Source: Streptomyces sp. D2-8
GTDB lineage: Bacteria; Actinomycetota; Actinomycetes; Streptomycetales; Streptomycetaceae
Direction of reading: 5' to 3'
NCBI RefSeq assembly: GCF_023184515.1
Contig: NZ_JAAHBP010000022.1
Coordinates: 62,001 to 126,000 of the forward strand
Length of the DNA: 64,000 bases
A model generated the notes under the pieces. The model worked only from the letters and a program-made list of their open reading frames with translations, was not told where the DNA came from and searched no databases. This document shows, in pieces, positions 8,089 to 18,600 of this stretch. How positions within the stretch are numbered: position 1 is the first letter of the stretch; each line of letters opens with the position of its first letter. The position numbers were made by a program, and so were the translations under genes.

Positions 8089-9987
8089 CTACAGCGTGCG
8101 CTCCAGGCGGCCCGCGACGAGCCTGACGAAGCGCGCCGGGTCCTTGGGCTGGCCGCCCTCGGCGAGCACCGCCAGGGTGTGGAGCAGCTCGGCGGACTCG
8201 CCGAGCTCCGTACGGTCCTCGCTCGCCTGGTACGCCTGGTGCAGGCCCTTCACCAGCGGGTGACCGGGGTTGAGCTCCAGGATCCGCTTGGTGCGCGGCA
8301 CCTCCTGGCCCATCGCCCGGTACATGTTCTCCAGGGCGGGGGTCAGGTCGTGCGCGTCCGAGACGATGCAGGCCGGGGAGACCGTGAGCCGCGTGGAGAG
8401 GCGGACCTCCTTGATGTCCTCGTCCAGCTGCTCCCGCATCCAGCCGAGCAGCCCGGCGTACTCCTCGGCCTGCTTCTCCCGCTCCTCGCCGGCCTTCTCC
8501 TCGCCCTCGGCGTCGAGGTCGATCTCGCCCTTGGCGACGGACCGCAGCTTCTTGCCCTCGTACTCGCCGACGGCGTCGACCCACACCTCGTCGACGGCGT
8601 CGGTGAGCAGCAGGACCTCGACGCCCTTGTCCCGGAACGCCTCCATGTGCGGGGAGTTCTCGATGCTCTGCCGGGACTCGCCGGTGATGAACCAGATGTC
8701 GTCCTGGCCGTCCTTCATCCGCTCCACGTACTGCGCGAGCGTGGTGGGCTCGTCGTCGGAGTGCGTGGTCGCGAACGCGGAGACGGCGAGGATGGCGTCG
8801 CGGTTGTCGGAGTCGGTGACCAGGCCCTCCTTCAGGGCGGTGCCGAACTCGCGCCAGAACGTGGCGTAGCGCTCGGCGTCCCTGGTCATGAGCTCCTTGA
8901 CCGTGGACAGCACCTTCTTGGTCAGCCGGCGCTGCATCATCCGGATGTGCCGGTCCTGCTGGAGGATCTCGCGGGAGACGTTGAGCGAAAGGTCCTGCGC
9001 GTCGACGACTCCCTTGACGAAGCGCAGGTAGGGCGGCAGCAGCGCCTCGCAGTCGTCCATGATGAAGACGCGCTTCACATACAGCTGGACGCCGCGCTTG
9101 AAGTCCCGCGTGAACAGGTCGTGCGGAGCGTGCGAGGGGACGAAGAGCAGGGCCTGGTACTCGAAGGTGCCCTCGGCCTGCAGCCGGATCGTCTCCAGGG
9201 GCTCGCGCCAGTCGTGGCTGATGTGCTTGTACAGCTCGTGGTACTCGTCGTCGGAGACCTCGTCGCGCGAGCGCGCCCACAGGGCCTTCATGGAGTTCAG
9301 CGTCTCGGGCTCGGGCGCGCCCTCCTCGTCACCCGCCTGAGGGACCATCCGGATCGGCCAGGTGATGAAGTCCGAGTAGCGCTTGACGATCTCCCGGATC
9401 GTCCACTCGGAGGTGTAGTCGTGCAGCTGGTTCTCGGGGTCGGCGGGCTTGAGGTGGAGCGTGACGGACGTGCCCTGCGGCGCGTCGTCGACCCTCTCCA
9501 GCGTGTACGTGGCCTCGCCGCGCGACGTCCAGCGGGTGCCCTGGCTCTCGCCGGCACGCCGGGTCACCAGGGTCACCTCGTCCGCCGCCATGAAGCCGGA
9601 GTAGAAGCCGACGCCGAACTGGCCGATGAGTCCCTCGGCCCCGGCGGCGTCCTTGGCCTCCTTCAGCTCCTCGAGGAACGTGGCGGTGCCCGAGTTGGCG
9701 ATGGTGCCGATGAGCTGCCCGACCTCGTCGTACGACATGCCGATGCCGTTGTCCCGCACCGTGAGGGTGCGGGCCTCCTTGTCGATGTCGAGCTCGATGT
9801 GCAGATCCGACACATCGGCGTCGAGCGAGTCGTCCCGCAGCTTCTCCAGACGCAGCTTGTCGAGCGCGTCGGAGGCATTGGAGACGAGTTCCCGCAGGAA
9901 GACATCCTTGTTCGAGTAGACCGAGTGGATCATCAGCTGGAGCAGCTGACGCGCCTCTACCTGGAACTCAAACGTTTCGGTCGTCAT
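8089..9987 (-). CDS. htpG: Molecular chaperone HtpG (Hsp90)
   Basis: A 632-residue bacterial Hsp90. The N-terminal ATPase shows the expected motifs: [41 protein letters not shown] and [17 protein letters not shown]. The middle domain contains [20 protein letters not shown] and the catalytic arginine region SREILQQD; the C-terminal dimerisation domain completes the protein. Length matches the family. I chose ATG 9987 (MTTETFEFQ) over an ATG nine codons upstream because family members start here and GAGGG lies about 11 bases before it. Confidence 0.98.
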
Positions 9988-10073
9988 GGTTCGCGAATCC
10001 CTCACAGGTCCCACAGTCGCCTGAACTGGTGGCAGTCACTGTAAAACACCAAGTCAGGCCGGGACCCCGGAAG

Positions 10074-10790
10074 TCAGACGAGGTGGGCGAAGACGACCAG
10101 ATTCTCGGTGTAGTCCCGGGCCTGACGGTCGTAGGAACCCGAGCAGGTGATGAGCCGGACCTGGGCCTCGGGTGTGTCGCCGTACACGCGGTCGCTGGGG
10201 AAGGCGTCCTTCTCGAACGACTTTGTGGCGTCGACGACGAAGGTGGCCTTGCTGCCGTCGGCCCGCCGCACCTGGAACCGGTCGCCCTTCTTCAGCTCGC
10301 TGAGCCCGGCGAACACGGCCGGGGAGGTCGCGGTGTCCACGTGCCCGGCGATGATGGCGGTACCGGCCTCTCCGGGTGTGTGGCCCTTGGCGTACCAGCC
10401 GACGAGGTTGGTGTCGTTCGGCGGCGGGGGCTCCAGCTGCCCGGAAGGGTTGATGGCGAGGTCGGTGAAGGGCGCGTCGACCGAGATCTTGGGGATCAGC
10501 AGGCGGACCGGCCGGGACCGCGGCAGCTGCGGGCCGGCTCCGGACGCGGCGGACCGGTGCGGCGTCGCGGACGTGGACGGCCTGTCGGGCACCTCGGGGG
10601 CGGCCGAGGCGGCGGCCACGGCGGGCGGCGCGTGCGGCGGGCCGGCATCGTCGGCCGACTCGCCGCCGCCGAACAGATTCACGGTCAGGACGAGGGCGGC
10701 CACCGCCCAGAGCACCGTCACGACGGTGCGGAACCGCCGCTTCGGCGGTTCGGGGCCGGGGTCGGGAAGAGCGGGAGGACTGGCTGCCAT
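10074..10790 (-). CDS. Class F sortase
   Basis: A 238-residue membrane-anchored transpeptidase. An N-terminal basic stretch and helix (TVVTVLWAVAALVLTVNLFG) are followed by a low-complexity Pro/Ala linker and the catalytic domain from about residue 92. The catalytic histidine is in IIAGHVDT (His150) and the cysteine in RLITCSGS (Cys216). Where many class F sortases have Tyr-Arg-Asp-Asn after the cysteine strand, this one reads YTENLVV, so the conserved arginine position is a threonine unless Arg225 substitutes. ATG 10790 was preferred for its GAGGTGG element. The next gene upstream encodes a repeat-rich exported protein, its possible substrate. Confidence 0.88.
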   Translation of the reverse strand: MAASPPALPDPGPEPPKRRFRTVVTVLWAVAALVLTVNLFGGGESADDAGPPHAPPAVAAASAAPEVPDRPSTSATPHRSAASGAGPQLPRSRPVRLLIPKISVDAPFTDLAINPSGQLEPPPPNDTNLVGWYAKGHTPGEAGTAIIAGHVDTATSPAVFAGLSELKKGDRFQVRRADGSKATFVVDATKSFEKDAFPSDRVYGDTPEAQVRLITCSGSYDRQARDYTENLVVFAHLV

Positions 10791-10907
10791 CAAGGACCAC
10801 CTCATTCAGGCACGGCAGCGGGCACGGCACGCGGGAGGACGAGCCGGGCCGCCGCGACGCGCTGGGCACGTGCGGCGGCCACGGCCGGCTATGAGGTCAG
10901 GCATCGG

Positions 10908-11699
10908 TCATACGGCGCCCTGCGAGGCCCTCTGGCGACGCAGCGCGTACAGGCCGGTGCCGGCCACCGCCAGCACCGCCAGGCCGCCGGCGGTCACGCC
11001 CGGCGCGGAGGCCAGCCCGCCGCCACCGGTGTGCATGCCACCGCGCGGCTTGTCGTGCTTGCCCTTCCAGCCGCCCTTCTCGTGCCCGTCTTCCTTGCCC
11101 CCTTCGTCGCGCTTGTCGCCCCAGTCGCCCTCGCCGTCCTTGTAGGTGTCCGGGTCGTACTTGGACTTCTCCCAGTCGTCGCCCGCCGTCACGGACGCCA
11201 GCGCTCCGCCACCGGTGTGCATCCCGCCGTGCGGCTTGTCGTGCTTGCCCTTCCAGGAGCCCTTCTCGTGCCCGTCCTCCTTGCCGTGCTCGGAGGAGTC
11301 CCAGTCGTCGCCCGCCGTCACGGCCGCCAGCGCTCCGCCACCGGTGTGCATCCCGCCGTGCGGCTTGTCGTGCTTGCCCTTCCAGGAGCCCTTCTCGTGC
11401 CCGTCCTCCTTGCCCTGCTCCTCGTGCTTGCCCTCTCCGTCGCGCTTGTCACCGGACGAGCCCTCGTCCTGCTTGGAGGTCTTCCAGTCCTCGTCCGCGT
11501 TCACCGCGGACAGCGCTCCGCCGCCCGCGTGTACGCCGCCGCGCGGCGCGTGGTGGTCACCGTCCTTGTGGTGCTCCTTGCTGTAGGAAGTGGTGTCGTG
11601 GTCCCAGTCACCCATCGCCTCGGCGTAGGCGGCGGGTGCGGCGATCGCGAGGGCGGCCGTGGCAGTGGCCGTCGCGAGCAGCATGCGGGCAGAGCGCAT
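10908..11699 (-). CDS. Exported repeat-rich surface protein with C-terminal anchor, no LPXTG
   Basis: A 263-residue protein with a signal peptide (ARMLLATATATAALAIAAPAAYA) and a very hydrophilic body of His/Lys/Gly/Asp. The body has four copies of a PHGGMHTGGGALA-like segment, the middle two within a 43-residue repeat that also carries GHEKGSWKGKHDK and VTAGDDW. A hydrophobic helix (VTAGGLAVLAVAGTGLYAL) and basic RRQR tail end the protein, exactly the layout of a sortase substrate, but no LPXTG or LAXTG is present; the nearest match before the helix is GMHTG. The family is unknown to me. It is upstream of the class F sortase on the same strand. Confidence 0.75.
   Translation of the reverse strand: MRSARMLLATATATAALAIAAPAAYAEAMGDWDHDTTSYSKEHHKDGDHHAPRGGVHAGGGALSAVNADEDWKTSKQDEGSSGDKRDGEGKHEEQGKEDGHEKGSWKGKHDKPHGGMHTGGGALAAVTAGDDWDSSEHGKEDGHEKGSWKGKHDKPHGGMHTGGGALASVTAGDDWEKSKYDPDTYKDGEGDWGDKRDEGGKEDGHEKGGWKGKHDKPRGGMHTGGGGLASAPGVTAGGLAVLAVAGTGLYALRRQRASQGAV
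11171..11418. repeat. 129-bp tandem direct repeat inside the surface-protein gene
   Basis: The segment beginning at 11171 recurs at 11300 with only one difference in about 118 bases (GAC versus GCC, at the Ser/Ala codon in ALASV/ALAAV). A third, more diverged copy begins upstream near 11029. The unit equals 43 codons, so the reading frame is kept when copies are gained or lost. Confidence 0.85.
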
Positions 11700-11894
11700 C
11701 GGTGAGTCCTTCCGTCGCGAGCCGGGCAGCTGACGCCTCGCCAGCTCACGAGACCCGGCCTCGACATGAACCAACGTCAGTCATGCCGGGCGGTCCCACC
11801 ATCCGGAGCGTTCACACGGGTTACAACGGCACTCTGACGGCGGCACGCCCCGGATGTCCGGCCGTCGCCGCAGGGTCCCGGAAGGCCGCCCGCG

Positions 11895-12182
11895 TCAGCG
11901 TCGCCCGAACCCCCGGTGCGTCATCCGGGCCGGGTCCGGATCCGCCAGCTGGGCCGCCATGCCGACGAGGACCAGCCCGCAGGCGATGAGCAGTCCCTGG
12001 GCCAGAGCGATGCCGGAGCCCAGCACGGCGACGCCGAGTGCCAGCCCCCACCAGGCTCCGGTGCGCCGGTACTCCCGGGGCCGGGCGGGGCGGCCGGATC
12101 TCATGGCCCGGGTGAACCGGGGGTCCTCCCGATCGAGTCGTGCTTCGAGATCGACCAGACGGTGGTCTTCGGACGGGGGCAC
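11895..12182 (-). CDS. DUF3040-family membrane protein
   Basis: A 95-residue protein of the actinobacterial DUF3040 type: a conserved soluble start (PPSEDHRLVDLEARLDREDP), a basic stretch, then a hydrophobic hairpin (GLALGVAVLGSGIALA and LLIACGLVLVGMAAQ) and a short arginine-rich tail. GTG at 12182 is preceded by GGAAGGAG at 5 bases, which decides the start. Function unknown; the family usually has two membrane helices near the cytoplasmic face. Confidence 0.82.
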   Translation of the reverse strand: MPPSEDHRLVDLEARLDREDPRFTRAMRSGRPARPREYRRTGAWWGLALGVAVLGSGIALAQGLLIACGLVLVGMAAQLADPDPARMTHRGFGRR

Positions 12183-12722
12183 GGCTTCTCCTTCCCGGAA
12201 CCCGAGCGCTTCGAGGCAGGGCACGGCCGAGGCCATGACACGTCCTGAGGGGTCGGGTCCTGTGGCAGTGCGGAGGGAGACGGGTCGCCGATGCGGCGGT
12301 GCGGCCGGCCGCGGCTGTCTCACCAGGGCTTCAGCGTCTCCCCCCTCCGGCGGCTTCCGCCATCAGGCCCATCCCTCATCCTTCCCGGTGGGCGCGCCCC
12401 ATGAACACCGAGCCGACGGACGGGTGTTCGGGCCGAGGATGGGTGCTGTCACGGATGGCCGCGCTCTCGGGGCGTACCGAGCCGCGGCCATGACAATCGG
12501 CGGCGGCCCGGGCGGTGCTGCCGGCCTCAGACGGGCACCGGTGGCGTCACCGTCGGTGCCGGCGCCCATCTCCGGGCGGGGGCGACACCCATCCGTCCTT
12601 TCCGTCCCGGGGAGACGGCCGGGCGGGGCCCGGCTGTGCTGTGCCGGGTGCACCGCGTCTGCCGACACAGGTCGGTGTACCGGGCGATCCGGTCCGTGCC
12701 GGAGCCGTCCGGCCGAGGCCTC
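12183..12722. other. 540-bp stretch with no supportable gene
   Basis: Open frames exist on both strands but have arginine/proline-rich random-looking translations, no plausible Shine-Dalgarno and no known domains. It lies upstream of the DUF3040 gene and downstream of the isomerase-like gene, so it should hold the DUF3040 promoter. I see no clear hairpin or repeat. Confidence 0.6.
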
Positions 12723-14186
12723 TCACACCTCCCGGTGGTCGATGCCCAGCAGGCTCGCGGCTGCCCGGAAGTCCGCCGTGTGGTGGCCGACCGCGAGGGA
12801 CCAGTGGTGGCCGACGCCCGTGGCGCTCCAGGCGTCGACCCATTCGCCGGGGTCGCGGCCGAAGTCGACCCGGCTGGTGGTGTTGCCGATCTCCAGCAGC
12901 GGTCCCGGTACGACGGTGCCCTCGGAGGTGACGAAGCACAGGCTGCCATCGGCGTCCTGGCCGAGGCCGAGCAGGGTGACGGGCCCGTGCCGGACGTCGA
13001 ACTCGACGCTCACGCCCCAGCCGCGTTTGCCGTGGTAGACGCCGAGGCCGCGCAGCAGGGGGTCACGGGCGCCGACGGCGAGGTGCGCGGGGCCGTCGTG
13101 GCCCATCTCCACCACACCGTCCTCGAAGTTGAGGGCCTGGATCTCGGTGAAGGAGCCTCCGGCGCCGACGCTCTGGGAGGCGAGCTGCGCGACGGACGTG
13201 CGCAGCTCGTACTCGCCGGCCGCGGGCACGCCCCGGGCGGTGAGCAGGGAGGCGCCGAGGATCATGCCGGCGCCGAGCCGCTCGTGCAGTTCGCCGTCGA
13301 GGCCGCGGTGGTAGTAGGCGAGGCTGTCGAGCTCGAAGTCGGCCACCAGCCGGTCCAGGGCGACGGACACGGTCGCGCCCCACGCGAAGTCCTCCTCCAC
13401 GACGCTCTCGTCGAGGGTGAAGAGCTGCCGGGCCAGCGCCATCCGCTCCCTGGTCTCCGCCTCGGTCACCCGTTCCACGCGGTGCCTGAGGTCGTCGAAC
13501 TCCAGGACCTCCACGTGCGAGCCGAACGTCGTGGCGAGCAAAGTCGGATCGGTCTGCACGTCGAGCATGCCGGGATACACGTGCCCCATGAGGCCGTGCC
13601 GGGCGTGCCGGAGCGCGGCACGGATGTGCGCGGCCCGGATCCACTGCTCGATGCGCCGCCAGGCGGACTCCTGCCGCAGCCAGCCCGACACCGACCGGAA
13701 GGGGATGCCGGCGCGCCGGAAGACGTTGCCGACCTCGGGGACGGGGCACTGCCCGCAGTAGGCCAGCCAGGCGCCGGTGTCGAAGGCGGCGTGGTCCATC
13801 TTCTCGGACGGCTGGAGATCGATGACCAGGACCGGCGTGTGCGAGCGCTGCGCGATCGGCAGCACCATCGAGGAGGTGAGGTACGTCGTCAGGAACAGCA
13901 CGATCAGGTCGCAGTCGGCCCGCCGCAGTTCCTCGGCGGCGCGGGCACCTTCCTGGGCGTCGGAGACGAACCCGGCGTCGGTCACCTCCGCGTCCATCTC
14001 CCGGAAGCGCTCGGCGACATACGCGGCCGACTCCTTCAGCTGCGGGAGGAGGCCGGGGAACTGCGGCCAGTACGTGCCGAGCCCGCCGGCGACCAGCCCG
14101 ATCCGGGTGCGGCGCCGGGTGACCGGCGGGAGCAGGTCGTGCAGGGCGGCGGTCCGTACGGCCGTGCGGTCCGCGGTCGTTGCCAT
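12723..14186 (-). CDS. L-fucose/L-arabinose isomerase-family protein
   Basis: A 487-residue protein with the fold of L-arabinose and L-fucose isomerases. The N-terminal Rossmann-like part is clear (TRIGLVAGGLGTYWPQFPGL, and LIVLFLTTYLTSSMVLPIAQ), as is a central HARHGLMGHVYPGMLDVQTD region where AraA places its metal-binding histidine, and a C-terminal segment with GVGHHWSLAVGHH. These enzymes convert aldoses to ketoses. It follows the MFS gene by 31 bp on the same strand, so it probably acts on the sugar released by the adjacent GH106-like enzyme. The precise sugar is not determinable from sequence alone. Confidence 0.75.
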   Translation of the reverse strand: MATTADRTAVRTAALHDLLPPVTRRRTRIGLVAGGLGTYWPQFPGLLPQLKESAAYVAERFREMDAEVTDAGFVSDAQEGARAAEELRRADCDLIVLFLTTYLTSSMVLPIAQRSHTPVLVIDLQPSEKMDHAAFDTGAWLAYCGQCPVPEVGNVFRRAGIPFRSVSGWLRQESAWRRIEQWIRAAHIRAALRHARHGLMGHVYPGMLDVQTDPTLLATTFGSHVEVLEFDDLRHRVERVTEAETRERMALARQLFTLDESVVEEDFAWGATVSVALDRLVADFELDSLAYYHRGLDGELHERLGAGMILGASLLTARGVPAAGEYELRTSVAQLASQSVGAGGSFTEIQALNFEDGVVEMGHDGPAHLAVGARDPLLRGLGVYHGKRGWGVSVEFDVRHGPVTLLGLGQDADGSLCFVTSEGTVVPGPLLEIGNTTSRVDFGRDPGEWVDAWSATGVGHHWSLAVGHHTADFRAAASLLGIDHREV

Positions 14187-14217
14187 GGTCGGTGCTCCTT
14201 GTCAGGTGTGCTGCGGC

Positions 14218-15474
14218 TCAGGTGCTGGACACGCGCAGGTCCGCTCTGTCCTGCCCGGCGCTCGTGGACCTCGGGACCAGGACGCGGATGATGAACACGC
14301 CCGCGAGCGCCGCCGCCGTCATGCAGGCGGTGATCGTCCAGAGCAGGACGGACGGGCTGTAGTCGGCCAGGGCGGGGGTGAAGAACGCGGCGACCGCGAA
14401 CACGCCCCGGGACAGGGCATAGGTGAGGCCCTGGGTGGTGCCGCGGGTGTCCGCGGGCAGCGTGAGCTGCGACCACACCTTGTAGTTGGCCTCTCCGGCG
14501 AAGGGGTTGGAGAGCTGGTAGAGCACGAAGAAGACGAGCATGCCGACGAGTGCGCCCGCGGTGAGGGACGCGATCACGAAGGCGAGGATCTGCACCACCG
14601 CGGCCACGTGGAACAGCCGGTCGCGCCAGGGGCTGTCGGCGACCCGGACGAAGGCGAACGTCAGGAGTACGCCGATCGGGATGAAGGCCAGATTGATTCC
14701 GGTGGCCAGGCTCTGCGAGGCGTCGCTGACGGTGACGAGCAGATAGGTGCCGAACTGGCCGAAGGTGTTGGCCCCGAGGCCCCAGGTCACGTAGAAGACG
14801 AACGTCGCGGCCATCGGCAGCAGGGCGGCGCGGGTCCATACGCGCTTCAGGGGAATGCCCTCCGGGGCGGTTTCGGGGTCCGTCTCCGACGGTTCGTCGG
14901 ACAGTTTCAGCCGGGACCGCAGGGCCCAGGTGACGAGTGCGGCGACGGCCAGTTGCCCGGTGATGAGCCGGGCCCCGGTCATGCCGGTGGTGGACAGGAC
15001 GAAGCCGAGGAAGATGGCGACGGCGATGCCCAGCATCCACATGACCTGCGTGAACGCCACCAGCCTGCCCCGGGCCCAGGAGGGCGCCGCGTCCGACACC
15101 ACGGCCAGCGACGTCGGCAGGTCGGCGCCGGCCGCGAGCCCCGCGACGAGAACACCGGCCAGCAGGGTGATGTCGTCCGGCGCGAGCGTGATGACGAGGG
15201 CGCCGATCGCGAAGCAGAAGATGTCCCAGTTGTAGACGCGGCGGCGGCCGAAGAGGTCGGCGAGCCGTCCGCCGACGAGGGATCCGACGGCGATGCAGCC
15301 GGTGACGATGGCGCTGATCGCCCCGGCCATCCACACGCCCATGTCGTAGCTGTCGCGGTAGATGGCCAGGTTGACGGAGATGCTCACGATCAGCCCGGCG
15401 TCGAGATAGGAGGCCATGCCCGACAGGGCGGCGGCCTTCCAGAGCGGTGTGGGGATGGGGCGGGTACCGGCCAT
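14218..15474 (-). CDS. MFS sugar transporter
   Basis: A 418-residue major-facilitator permease with twelve predicted helices and a charged central loop (SETDPETAPEGIPLKRVW). The family A-motif appears after helix 2 as GGRLADLFGRRRVY. ATG 15474 has GGAG 8 bases upstream. Co-directional with and 31 bp before the isomerase-like gene, and divergent from the GH106-like gene, it is likely the importer of a glycoside or deoxysugar for the cluster. The promoter carries an AAAAACGTT operator-like element. Confidence 0.88.
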   Translation of the reverse strand: MAGTRPIPTPLWKAAALSGMASYLDAGLIVSISVNLAIYRDSYDMGVWMAGAISAIVTGCIAVGSLVGGRLADLFGRRRVYNWDIFCFAIGALVITLAPDDITLLAGVLVAGLAAGADLPTSLAVVSDAAPSWARGRLVAFTQVMWMLGIAVAIFLGFVLSTTGMTGARLITGQLAVAALVTWALRSRLKLSDEPSETDPETAPEGIPLKRVWTRAALLPMAATFVFYVTWGLGANTFGQFGTYLLVTVSDASQSLATGINLAFIPIGVLLTFAFVRVADSPWRDRLFHVAAVVQILAFVIASLTAGALVGMLVFFVLYQLSNPFAGEANYKVWSQLTLPADTRGTTQGLTYALSRGVFAVAAFFTPALADYSPSVLLWTITACMTAAALAGVFIIRVLVPRSTSAGQDRADLRVSST

Positions 15475-15527
15475 GATGCGACTCCGTCGTCTGGTGACAT
15501 CGCGGTTCCGGGGGCCTGGTCGCAGCG

Positions 15528-15556
15528 AATATAGGGCGAGAAAAACGTTGCAACAA
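15528..15556 (-). promoter_or_regulatory. Promoter of the MFS/isomerase operon with overlapping LacI-type site
   Basis: On the minus strand TTGTTG (15551-15556) and TATATT (15528-15533) are separated by 17 bp, a good vegetative promoter. The spacer and -35 contain AAAAACGTTGCAAC (15541-15554), an AACGTT-centred sequence shared with two other intergenic regions of this cluster. Confidence 0.65.
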
Positions 15557-15651
15557 GGTGTCGCGCGCGCATGGGTGACAGGACGCCGTCTTCCGTGGGC
15601 CCGTCCAGGGATATGGCGCGGTCGCTCCAGCTCGCCTACGGTGAAGGTGGC

Positions 15652-15667
15652 CTAAAAACGTTTTAGG
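15652..15667. promoter_or_regulatory. Operator in front of the GH106-like gene
   Basis: CTAAAAACGTTTTAGG contains the perfect palindrome AAAACGTTTT (15655-15664) and lies 10 bases before the start codon at 15677, just ahead of the GGGGAAGG ribosome site. This is a classic LacI-family half-site pair centred on CG. Confidence 0.65.
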
Positions 15668-15676
15668 GGAAGGACG

Positions 15677-18600
15677 ATGTCCGTGATCTCCCCCGAGCTC
15701 CGGCGACTGTTCGACGATCCGCCCCGCGACTTCGGCCCCACTCCCCTGTGGTGGTGGTCGGGTGCGAAGGTCACCAGAGAGCGACTCGCCTGGCAGTTGC
15801 GGGCGTTCGCGGAGGGCGGGGTGCACAACCTCGTCGTCATCAATCTGGCCCCGGCCGGCCCGACGTTCGGGGCCCGGGCCGACGATCCGGCGTGGTTCGG
15901 CGAGGAGTGGTGGGCGCGCTTCACCGACGCCTGCGAGATCGCCGCGGAGCTGGGCACACGGCTGTGGTTCTACGACCAGATCGGGTTCTCCGGGGCCAAT
16001 GTGCAGGGCGGCGTGACACGGCGTCATCCCGGGGCGGCCGGACGGGCGCTGCGCTGCCGGGACGTGAGCGTCTGCCGGGGCAGGGTCGCCCTGACGGATG
16101 CCGAGACACCGCTGGCGGCGTACTCCCGGCGGGGCGGGCGGCTCGACCTCGACGTGAGCGGGCGCATCGCGGCCCCGGACGGAACCGGGGTGCGGCTCGT
16201 CACCGCCGTCCCCACGGCGTTCGACTACCTGGACCCGCACGCCGTGGACCTACTGATGGACACGGTCCACCACGAGTACGACCGCCGCGTACCGGAGTAC
16301 CTCGGCACCGTCATCGCGGGCAGCTTCCAGGACGAGCTGCCCGGCACCAACGCCTGGAGCCACCGTTTCGCCGACGAGTTCCGCACCCGGCGCGGCTACG
16401 ACCTCCTCGACCGGCTGCCGGCCCTGTTCGGTACGGACGCCGGCGTGCCGGAGGGGAAGGTCCGCGCCGACTACTACGCGGTCCGCGCGGAGCTGACCGA
16501 GGAGGCTCTGTTCCGGCCGCTGGCCGCCTGGCACCGCGAGCGCGGGCTGCTGCTGGGCAGCGACCAGAGCCACCCCGCCCGGGCGGGCTACCCGGCCCAG
16601 GCCACGCAGATCTACACCGACTACTTCCGCACCCATCGCTGGTACGGCGCCGCCGGCAGCGACCATCACGGCGACGCCAAGGTGCACTCCTCCATGGCCC
16701 ACCTCTACGGCCACGAGCGCGTCTGGATCGAGGCGTTCCACTCCTCCGGCTGGGGCGGCACGCTGGAGGACACCTACGACTGGCTGCTGCCGTTCCTGCG
16801 CAGCGGCGCCAACCTGTACAACCCGCACGCCAGTTACTTCGGTACCGCGGGCGGCTGGTTCGAGTGGGCCCCGCCGTCCACCGACTGGCGCCAGCCCTAC
16901 TGGAGGCAGTACCCGGCGTTCTCCCGGGCCGTCGCCCGGATCTGCTCGATCATGTCGTGGGGCGGCTACGCGGCGGATGTGGCGGTGCTGCACCCCACCA
17001 CCACCGTGCAGGCCCTCGTCCCGCTGGACGCGCCGGTCCGGCACTTCGGCGACGGCCGGCTGGGCGACGGCCACGCCGACGCCGACGAGACCCAGCGGCA
17101 CTACCTGGACCTGTGCGGCACGAACAACTGGCTCGGGCCGCACGCCGGTGCCCTGGACCGGCACGGGATCTCCTTCGACGTCGTCGACGACGACTCGGTG
17201 CAGCGCGCCAAGGCCACCGAAGGCGCCCTGCGGATCCGGGACCTAGCGTACGGCGCGGTGCTGCTGCCCTCGGCGAGCGTGCTGGAGGAGGAGACGGCAC
17301 GCCGGCTGACGGAACTGCTCGACGCGGGAGGGCGGGTGGTGGTCGTGGGCCGTCCGCCCGGGACGGCCGCGGGCCGGTCCGGTGACGACGCGGTCGTGGC
17401 GGCCCTGCTGACCCATCCCCGGCTGGAGCGGGTGCCCGACCCCGAGGCCGCCGCCGAGACGGTGGCCGACGCGGCCGGGCACGCGACGAGCCGTGTGCCG
17501 CTGCTCGTCCGGCGCAAGGGGAACGAGGCGGTGGCACTGGTCACGGCGGCCTTCCCGGAGATCGGCGCGCATCCGCTGCGCCCGCCCGGCTCCACGCCCG
17601 AGCCGGTCCGCACCTCGTCCGTCACCGTCCGGGCAGGCGTCGCAGAGGCCGAGGTCTGGAACCCGGCGACCGGATCCCGCAGCCCCGCCCGCGTGTCGGT
17701 CTCCGACGACGGCGCCCTCTCGAGCATCGAGGTGCCGCTGGACGGCGCCCCTGCGGCCTTGGTCGTCTGGCGTGAGGGCCGTCAGGCACCGGCGCCTTCC
17801 CCGGGCGGGACGGCGGTGCGGGTGCTCGACCTCTCGGGCGGCTGGCACGGCCGGCTGGCCCCCACGATGGACAACACCTGGGGCGATCTGGCGCTGCCCC
17901 CGGGAGCGTCCGTGGAAGAGCCGCAGATCTGGACCATGGAGTGGACCGAGGGGACGGTGTGGGAGCGGATCCGGGTCACCTACGGCAACCGGGTCCGGGT
18001 CCTGCCCCCGGTGCCGCTCGACCAGGCTCCCGAGCCTCTGGACGCCGCGTGCGCGGAGCGGATCCTGGCCGGCGAACTGCCCCTCGTGCCACCGGACTCG
18101 GACTGGGAGGCCGCGGTGTACTCGTCGAGCCGTGGCATCCCGGACCAGGGCGGGCTGCTGGGTACCAAGGGGCTGGTGAACGAGGAGTTCGTACGCGTCC
18201 CCGTGCCGGTGGGCGCAACGGCCGCCCGGGTCCGGGCGATCGTGGAGACCGGCCGCCGGGGGCCCGCCGAGCTGCACGTCGGCGCGGAGGCGGTCAAGCG
18301 GGTGTGGTGGAACGGGGAGCCGCTGGGCCCGTACGGCGACGGCTACCTGGCCTCCGCCCCGGTCACCGTGGCCCGCGAGCGCAACGTGCTCGAGTACGAA
18401 CTGGCGGACGCCCAGGACCGCCCCTCGACGATCTCGGCCGCCGCCGGCGCACCGCTCGGCAGCTTCTTCTGCCTGTCCGAGCCGGGCGGGCTCGGGCCAC
18501 GGCCGCGGTTCATGCGCCCGCCCGACGGGGTCCGGCCCGACGGCCGGGTCGCCCATCGCGCACGGCTGCGGGTCCCGGGCGGCGGCGGGCGGGCGGTGCT

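Noticed and set aside
8179..10044. Long open frame antisense to htpG
   Set aside because: The sense frame is a complete HtpG; the antisense product has no domain or ribosome site.
11029..11418. Repeats near the surface-protein gene as a CRISPR array
   Set aside because: The units are 43 codons, contiguous, in frame and coding; there are no spacers and no cas genes.
10029..11705. Long rightward open frame covering the sortase and surface-protein genes
   Set aside because: It consists of Gly/Arg/Val-rich runs and repeats only because the opposite strand encodes the repeat protein.
12183..12722. Possible small gene in the 540-bp gap
   Set aside because: All frames have random-like composition and poor starts on both strands.
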